64,000 nucleotides of DNA, taken from positions 1 through 64,000 of the forward strand of contig NZ_JAKFHA010000024.1 in NCBI RefSeq assembly GCF_021502675.1. Reading direction: 5' to 3'. This document shows positions 59,207 through 64,000 of this stretch, piece after piece. The translations under genes and the position numbers were made by a program. The notes beneath the pieces were generated by a model. The model was not told the DNA's origin. It did not search any database and worked only from the letters and a program-made list of their open reading frames with translations. Within the stretch, counting starts at the first letter, position 1. Each line of letters begins with the position of its first letter. This DNA comes from Yinghuangia soli. Lineage in GTDB: Bacteria > Actinomycetota > Actinomycetes > Streptomycetales > Streptomycetaceae.

Positions 59207-60439
59207 TCAGACGACGCCGCGGGCGGCCAGGTCGTCGAGCTGGGCCGCCGTGAGGCCGAGCAGGTCTCGGTACACGTGGTCGTTGTGCTGCCCCAGTTCC
59301 GGCCCGAGGTGCCGGACGCGGCCGGGTGTGGCGCTGAGCTTCGGGAAGACGTTGTGCAGGGGGAACTCGCCGAGTTCCGGGTGCATGAGCTTGACGATCG
59401 CCTCGCGGGCCGCGAAGTGCGGGTCGGCGAACATGTCCTTGGCGGTGTAGATGCGTCCCGCCGGGACTCCTGCCTCGTTCAGTGTCGTCAGCAGGTCCTC
59501 TGCGGCGTGCTGCGCGGTCCACTCGGCGATGATGCCGTCCAGGTCCTCCATGTTCGCGCCGCGCGCGGCATGGCCGGCGTACCGGTCGTCGGCCGCCAGG
59601 TCGGGGCGGTTCATGGCCGCGGCGAGCCGGGTGAAGACGGTGTCTTGGTTGGCGGCGATCAGGATCATGTCGCCGCCCTTGGCCGGGTACACGTTGCTCG
59701 GCGAGACGTTCGGCAGGACCGGTCCGGTGCGTTCGCGCTGGTATCCGCCGATCGCCCATTCGGGCAGCAGCGACTCCATCATGCCCAGGACGGCTTCGTA
59801 GATGGCCGAGTCGACGACCTGTCCCTGGCCCGTCCGTTCGCGGTGGTGGAGGGCGGACAGGGCGCCGATGGCGGCGAAGACCGCGGCAAGCGCGTCGCCG
59901 ATCGAAATGCCGGTGCGCGAGGGGTTCTTGTCGGGGTCGCCGGTGATGCGCCGCAGGCCGCCCATGGCCTCGCCGATGGACCCGTAGCCCGCCTGGGGCG
60001 CGTAGGGTCCGGTCTGGCCGAAGCCGGTGACCCGGACCACGATCAGTCCGGGATTGGTGCGGGCGAGGTCCGCCGGGTCCAGTCCCCAGCGTTCCAGGGT
60101 GCCGGGCCTGAAGTTCTCGACGAGGATGTCGGCGCCGTCGATGATCTGCCGGGCCAGCCGCTGGCCTTCCGGGTCCCGCAGGTTGCAGGTCACCGACATC
60201 TTGTTGCGCGCGACGACCGGCCACCACAGCGACTTGCCATAGGGGCGTTCGCGGCCCCACTGCCGCATCGGGTCGCCGGTCCCCGGCGGTTCGAGCTTGA
60301 TCACGTCGGCGCCGAAGTCGCCGAGCAGTTGTCCGCAGAACGGGCCGGCGAGAAGCTGGCCCATTTCGACCACGCGCAGCCCGGCAAGGGGACCGCTCGG
60401 TTCCTCCGCACTGCGCGGGGACGGGTCAGTGGTGTTCAT
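59207..60439 (-). CDS. CaiB/BaiF-type (class III) CoA transferase
   Basis: This 410-residue CoA transferase has the N-terminal GLRVVEMGQLLAGPFCGQLL and GDFGADVIKLEPPGTGDPMR, the catalytic Asp in SRTGISIGDALAAVFA and the C-terminal AARGANMEDLDGIIAEWT. Class III transferases move CoA between carboxylic acids. The gene overlaps the GntR stop by four bases. Pairing of such a transferase with an HMG-CoA-lyase-like enzyme, divergent at 61.2 kb, is common in pathways where an acid is activated and then cleaved. The acid is not known. Confidence 0.92.
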   Translation of the reverse strand: MNTTDPSPRSAEEPSGPLAGLRVVEMGQLLAGPFCGQLLGDFGADVIKLEPPGTGDPMRQWGRERPYGKSLWWPVVARNKMSVTCNLRDPEGQRLARQIIDGADILVENFRPGTLERWGLDPADLARTNPGLIVVRVTGFGQTGPYAPQAGYGSIGEAMGGLRRITGDPDKNPSRTGISIGDALAAVFAAIGALSALHHRERTGQGQVVDSAIYEAVLGMMESLLPEWAIGGYQRERTGPVLPNVSPSNVYPAKGGDMILIAANQDTVFTRLAAAMNRPDLAADDRYAGHAARGANMEDLDGIIAEWTAQHAAEDLLTTLNEAGVPAGRIYTAKDMFADPHFAAREAIVKLMHPELGEFPLHNVFPKLSATPGRVRHLGPELGQHNDHVYRDLLGLTAAQLDDLAARGVV

Positions 60440-61143
60440 CGGGGCTCCGGGATCGAGTCAGGAACGAAGTGGGTCGGCGGGTGTTCTGCCGGCTGTCCGG
60501 CCGGGTGTTCGCGGGTCCGCATAAGTACGTCTTTCGCCGCGGCGATGTGTGCGGTCATCACCGCACGGGCCCAGCGCCCGTCCTTCGCCCGGAAGGCCTG
60601 GACGAGTTCGCGGTGATGCGCGCAGCTGCGCCGCAAGTCCTCGGGGCTGTAGCGGTGGTAGGTGCTCAGGACCAGCGGTACGCGGACCACGGAGCGCAGG
60701 ACAGCGGCCAGGCGCCGGCTGCTTGCCGCCGCCTGAATGCAGTCGTGGAAGTCGGCGTTGATCCGGGCCACCGCCTCCAGGTCGGGCTGCGCCCGGCGCG
60801 CCTGCTGTTCGAGCTGGTCCGCCAGTCCGGCGAGGCGGACCAGGTCCTCCTCGCCGACGCGGGTGGCGGCGCGCTCGGCGGCGTGGGCTTCCAGTTCGCT
60901 CCGCAGGTCATAGAGCTCCTCCAGATCGTGCGGAGTCCAGTCGGTGACGCGGGCGCCCTTGTGGGGCGCGGTATCCACGAGGCCTTCGGCGGCCAGGCGC
61001 CGCAGCGCCTCCCGGACAGGTGTCCGGGAGGCGTTCAGCTCCTCGGCGAGACCGGTCTCCGTGAGCCGGGATCCGCCGCGGCGGGAGCCGTCGAGGATGC
61101 CGGCGCGAAGGGCTTCGTACACGCGGTCCGCGGCACGGTCCAT
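60436..61143 (-). CDS. GntR-family regulator, FadR/FCD type, first gene of the Hyu operon
   Basis: This 235-residue regulator has the N-terminal winged helix DRVYEALRAGILDGS, LTETGLAEELNASRTPVREA and RRLAAEGLVDTAPHKGARV, then an FCD ligand domain (LYDLRSELEAHAAERAATRV, INADFHDCIQAAASSRRLAA) with metal-binding His residues. It probably represses its own operon and the divergent lyase gene through TTGTATGCAA sites. It is about 40% similar in pattern to the second GntR at 62183, from which it differs in the C-terminal tail. Confidence 0.9.
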   Translation of the reverse strand: MDRAADRVYEALRAGILDGSRRGGSRLTETGLAEELNASRTPVREALRRLAAEGLVDTAPHKGARVTDWTPHDLEELYDLRSELEAHAAERAATRVGEEDLVRLAGLADQLEQQARRAQPDLEAVARINADFHDCIQAAASSRRLAAVLRSVVRVPLVLSTYHRYSPEDLRRSCAHHRELVQAFRAKDGRWARAVMTAHIAAAKDVLMRTREHPAGQPAEHPPTHFVPDSIPEPR

Positions 61144-61162
61144 CCGGCACCCCCTTGCCGAG

Positions 61163-61257
61163 TTGTATGCAACTTAGGCTCGCCGCTTGCCTTGACACAA
61201 GACTTTGGCAGGGAAATTCTCATAGGAGCACGTGAAGATGCCTCATATTGCATACGA
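61163..61257. promoter_or_regulatory. GntR operators and promoter between the Hyu operon and the lyase gene
   Basis: Two FadR-type half-palindromes are present: TTGTATGCAA (61163-61172), which is near perfect, and TTGCATACGA (61248-61257), inside the start of the lyase gene. A TTGACA box (61192-61197) is followed at 17 bases by AATTCT (61215-61220), a weak -10 candidate for the lyase gene. The spacing of 85 bases between the two sites would allow one regulator to control both directions. Confidence 0.65.
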
Positions 61258-62161
61258 TCTGGAGGGCCGGATGGAGATCCTCGAAGTGGGACCGCGCGAC
61301 GGGCTGCAGAACGAGCCGGTGGTCCTGGCGGTCGCGGACAAGGTCGAGCTGATCGCGCGGGCAGTCGCCGCGGGTGCGCGGCGGGTCGAGGCGGTGAGCT
61401 TCGTCAACCCCAAGCTGGTCCCGCAGATGGCGGACGCCGCGGAGGTCATGGCCGAAGTCCCCCGGCAGGAGGGGGTCTCCTACAGCGGACTGGTGCTCAA
61501 CCCTCGCGGCCTTGACCGGGCCCTCGCGGCCGGGGTGGACGAAGTGAACGTCGTCGTGGTGGCCACCGAGACGTTCAGCCGGCGCAACCAGAACCGCGGC
61601 GTCGACGACATGTTGGCGGCGTGGGCGCAGATCGCCGGCGACGCCCGAGCGGCAGGGGCGCGCACCACGGTGACGATCGCGGCTGCGTTCGGCTGCCCGT
61701 TCGAGGGCGAAGTCGCCGCCGAGCGCGTGCTGGACATCGCGCGCCGCGCGGCCGAGGCGGGGCCGTACGAGATCGCCCTGGCCGACACGATCGGCGTGGG
61801 CACACCGGACCGGGTCCGCGTCCTCCTCGACGGCCTCGCCGAGGCCGCCCCGGGCGTCCGGCGCCGCTGCCATTTCCACAACACACGGAACACCGGCTAT
61901 GCCAATGCCCTCACGGCTGTTGCCCTCGGCGTCGACACTCTGGACGCAAGCATCGGCGGCATCGGCGGATGTCCTTTCGCCCCCGCCGCGACCGGCAACA
62001 TCGCCACCGAGGACCTGCTGTACGCCCTCGACCGGATGGGCGTGCCGACCGGCCTCGACCTCGCCTCGGTGATCGCCGCGGCGGACTGGCTGGCCGGTCG
62101 CCTGGGCAAGGCGGTCCCTGCGCAGCTGGGCAGGGCGGGCGTGTTCCCGGCGACGGGCTGA
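61238..62161 (+). CDS. Hydroxymethylglutaryl-CoA lyase-like enzyme
   Basis: This 307-residue TIM-barrel lyase of the HMGL/DRE-TIM family begins EILEVGPRDGLQNEP, in which the Arg and Asp are catalytic and metal-binding. It continues with SFVNPKLVPQMADAAEVM, metal ligands in CHFHNTRNTGYANAL and the conserved GGIGGCPFAPAATGNIATED with the catalytic Cys. It cleaves 3-hydroxy-3-methylglutaryl-CoA or a related hydroxyacyl-CoA. ATG 61238 is nine bases after AGGAG, better than GTG 61232. Expression is probably controlled by the GntR operators in front. Confidence 0.9.
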   Translation: MPHIAYDLEGRMEILEVGPRDGLQNEPVVLAVADKVELIARAVAAGARRVEAVSFVNPKLVPQMADAAEVMAEVPRQEGVSYSGLVLNPRGLDRALAAGVDEVNVVVVATETFSRRNQNRGVDDMLAAWAQIAGDARAAGARTTVTIAAAFGCPFEGEVAAERVLDIARRAAEAGPYEIALADTIGVGTPDRVRVLLDGLAEAAPGVRRRCHFHNTRNTGYANALTAVALGVDTLDASIGGIGGCPFAPAATGNIATEDLLYALDRMGVPTGLDLASVIAAADWLAGRLGKAVPAQLGRAGVFPATG

Positions 62162-62182
62162 CCGGCTCGGCTGCTTCCGCGG

Positions 62183-62842
62183 TCAGACGTCGTCCGGCGT
62201 AGGCGGAAGAGATCGCAGAAGCGACGACTTGGCCGCCGCGACGTGCGCCCGCATGGCCGATTGCGCCCACCGCGCGTCACGGGCCTCCAAGGCGTCCACC
62301 AGGTCGCGGTGGTGTGCCGCGCTGCGGGCGAGCTCGGATTCGGCGTACCGGTGGAAGGTGGTCAGGACGAGCGGCATCTGCACGACCGCGCCCAGCATGG
62401 TGAGCAGGCGGGGACTGTCGGCGGCCGTACGGATCAGCATGTGGAACTCGGTGTTGAGACGGGCCAGGAGTTCCAGGTCGCGGTCCTCGCCGGGGGCCGC
62501 AGCGGCTTCCATGGCCGCGGACAGTTCGCGCAGCCGGGTGACGTCGGCGTCCGTGACCCTCGTCGCGGCGCGTTCGGCGGCGAAGGACTCCAGGATCAGC
62601 CGCAGATCGTAGATCTCCGCCACGTCCGCACGCGTCCAGTTCGTCACCCTGGCGCCGCGGTGCGGGGCGACCTCGACGAGGCCTTCGGCTTCGAGGCGGC
62701 GCAGAGCCTCCCGCACCGGGGTGCGGCTCGTGCCGGTGGCGTCCGCGAGTTCGGACTCGCCCAACCGCTCCCCCGGGCCGAAGCTCCCGTCCAGGATTCC
62801 GGCGCGCAGCACCTCGTATGCGTGATCCGCGGCACGGACCAT
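62183..62842 (-). CDS. GntR-family regulator, FadR/FCD type, second copy
   Basis: This 219-residue regulator has AYEVLRAGILDGSFGPGERL, ESELADATGTSRTPVREALR and an FCD domain with IYDLRLILESFAAERAATRV and LNTEFHMLIRTAADSPRLL. It is clearly a paralogue of the GntR gene at 60436: both share SRTPVREALRRL, EGLV-xx-APH-GARVT-WT and ER-AATRV. Both flank the lyase gene, which suggests a local duplication followed by specialisation. It is convergent with the lyase gene with a 21-base gap. Confidence 0.9.
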   Translation of the reverse strand: MVRAADHAYEVLRAGILDGSFGPGERLGESELADATGTSRTPVREALRRLEAEGLVEVAPHRGARVTNWTRADVAEIYDLRLILESFAAERAATRVTDADVTRLRELSAAMEAAAAPGEDRDLELLARLNTEFHMLIRTAADSPRLLTMLGAVVQMPLVLTTFHRYAESELARSAAHHRDLVDALEARDARWAQSAMRAHVAAAKSSLLRSLPPTPDDV

Positions 62843-63196
62843 GGTCGACCACCTCCGGCCTGCATGCTACGGAGTGCGCAAGGCTGCGCGGCGCTGCGGG
62901 ATGCGCCCGCGCGCCGCGCAGCCGGCCACGAAGGCAGCAGTGCGGCGCACCGCGCCGCCATTGGCCGTTCGCGACAGGTTCGCCGCACCCCGGCCACCGC
63001 CCCCGGCAAGCCGTATGGCCGAAGTCCTGCGGTGCGAATCCCTGCGGCATGACGGATCCTGCATGGCAGTCGCGTACGGCATGTTCCGCACAGCGGAAAG
63101 TCGTTGACACCTGAGGAACAGGCACGTGAATCTTCCGCAACCGGCTCAGGCCGTATCAACGAACTCCCCACGCACCTCAGCGGAAGGACGTCCTCA
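62843..63196 (+). promoter_or_regulatory. Intergenic region before the DUF1838 gene
   Basis: About 350 bases without a convincing gene on either strand. A TTGACA box at 63104-63109 is the best promoter candidate for the plus-strand gene, with only a poor -10 (GAATCT, 63128-63133). The left end should contain the second GntR promoter. Confidence 0.4.
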
Positions 63197-64000
63197 ATGG
63201 CGCGTCGACGCGCTCTTCGGAGCCGCATTGCCCGAGTGGCCGCACTATCGGCCTTTGCAGTGGCGGCCACAGTGCAGGGCTCGGCACAGGCCGGCGCCCC
63301 GCAAGACCCGACCGACCCGGGCACCCTGTTCAAAACGCTCCAGGACCCCAATGCGCGGCTCTTCCTTCAAACCCTCGGCCGTGCTGACGGCCAGGACATG
63401 GTCTACCGGATCAGCGGTTCCGTACTGAGCCAGGTCCGCGGCAACGCGTACGGACCGGCGCTTCCCCACGGGAAGGTGCTCTTCGGATTCGAGGGCTTCA
63501 ACATCCGCCAGCTCTACCGCAAGCCCGGCACCAATGACATCTACCAGTTGTCCCGGGAGATCGTCTTCTACACGGACCCCGCGACGGGCCAACGGCTCAC
63601 GGAGTGGACCAACCCGCTCGACGGCAAGACGCGCCCGCTGCCTCCGGTGGACAACGAGCACGTCAACGGGCACTACCGCATCAAGGACGGCAAGCTCTTC
63701 TCCGTCTTCGGCGGCACCGAGGTCCCGCTGACGAACGCCACGGCCCCGAAACAGATCCACGACCAACTCGTGTGGACCACAGACGCGCCTCCGCTGTACA
63801 GCCTCCAGCAGCGCTACCAGATCCCCGAGACGTTCGGCCTGACGAACAACTTGTACGCCTCGTGGGAGATGTTCGACTTCATCGTCGACCGCGACGAGGC
63901 CCGCCGCCACGACGACCGCAACCACGTGCCCAAGGGGGCCATGGAGGTCGTGAACTCGTGGACCCGCAACGGCCCTTACATCCCCGCCATGTGCATTCCG
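63197..64000 (+). CDS. Exported DUF1838-family protein (3' partial)
   Basis: The frame from ATG 63197 has no stop before the window edge (268 codons seen). It starts with a basic signal peptide (ARRRALRSRIARVAALSAFA, then Ala-rich core, cleavage probably after GSAQA). The mature part has the pattern of DUF1838 proteins: GKVLFGFEGFNIRQLYR, REIVFYTDPATGQRLTEWTN and NEHVNGHYR. The function of DUF1838 is unknown; members are often exported by Tat, but no twin-arginine consensus with the usual spacing is clear here. A GGAAGGAC site precedes the ATG. Confidence 0.85.
   Translation, partial: MARRRALRSRIARVAALSAFAVAATVQGSAQAGAPQDPTDPGTLFKTLQDPNARLFLQTLGRADGQDMVYRISGSVLSQVRGNAYGPALPHGKVLFGFEGFNIRQLYRKPGTNDIYQLSREIVFYTDPATGQRLTEWTNPLDGKTRPLPPVDNEHVNGHYRIKDGKLFSVFGGTEVPLTNATAPKQIHDQLVWTTDAPPLYSLQQRYQIPETFGLTNNLYASWEMFDFIVDRDEARRHDDRNHVPKGAMEVVNSWTRNGPYIPAMCIP

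Noticed and set aside
57132-59450. Plus-strand open frame of 772 codons opposite hyuA
   Set aside because: Gly/Val/Arg-rich composition without domains. It is the antisense shadow of the intact hyuA gene, common at this GC content.

Overview
The window is very GC-rich DNA with dense, overlapping genes, many GTG/TTG starts and GGAGG-type ribosome binding sites. It carries an SsgA-like sporulation protein (32.0 kb), a cold-shock/DEAD-helicase block that resembles the SCO5917-SCO5921 neighbourhood of Streptomyces (46.6-50.2 kb), an LPXTG-anchored surface protein and many ArsR, AraC, GntR and LuxR regulators. Together these point to a sporulating, mycelial actinomycete of the Streptomycetaceae or a close relative. 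The species cannot be named from the sequence alone.

Layout. 0-3.4 kb: SulP anion transporter (5' end cut by the window), PPOX-fold protein, anti-sigma-type ATPase, two tiny genes and an ArsR regulator. 3.5-3.9 kb: decayed IS integrase. 3.96-12.5 kb: a large, mosaic arsenic island with four further ArsR regulators, arsO-like flavoprotein, arsI/cadI C-As lyase, a small Cys-rich protein, an aquaporin-type arsenite channel, arsC, a TauE/SafE permease and arsN1-like acetyltransferase. It is mixed with internally deleted or frameshifted remnants of an MFS exporter, arsM, a second arsC and other genes. 12.9-14.2 kb: a membrane protein and a decayed gene. 14.25-21.5 kb: a PaoABC-type molybdenum aldehyde oxidoreductase operon with XdhC chaperone, AraC regulator, small monooxygenase and esterase. 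21.6-34.4 kb: MerR and PucR fragments, two paralogous esterases, two amidohydrolases, duplicated sulfite-oxidase-like molybdoproteins flanking a flavin reductase and DUF6510, a VWA/LPXTG surface protein and SsgA-like protein. 34.5-44.5 kb: isochorismatase-like hydrolase, DoxX, DUF1275, two AraC regulators, Dps, two alpha/beta hydrolases and a 914-residue LAL-type LuxR regulator. 44.5-46.6 kb: a gene graveyard with a LigD fragment and an integrase fragment. 46.6-50.2 kb: cold-shock block. 50.6-51.1 kb: another decayed integrase. 51.3-54 kb: MarR with divergent MMPL pump. 54-62.8 kb: hydantoinase HyuA/HyuB, amidohydrolase, CaiB-type CoA transferase, HMG-CoA-lyase-like enzyme and two GntR/FCD regulators. 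63.2 kb to the end: DUF1838 protein, cut by the window.

How the genes work together. The arsenic island keeps intact functions for arsenate reduction (ArsC), passive arsenite exit (aquaporin), C-As bond cleavage (ArsI), oxidation by a flavoprotein (ArsO) and probable acetylation of arsinothricin-like amino acids (ArsN1). Methylation (ArsM) has been lost by deletion. Each ArsR sits against its own distinct inverted or direct repeats, so the island looks assembled from several separately regulated modules. The PaoABC/XdhC set forms one molybdenum enzyme system. The hydantoinase block resembles an ATP-dependent hydantoinase plus N-carbamoyl amidase pathway under GntR control. At least four partial integrases of IS481/IS3 type are scattered at recombination-prone borders. 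They fit the high number of deletion-fusion remnants, although causality is inference.
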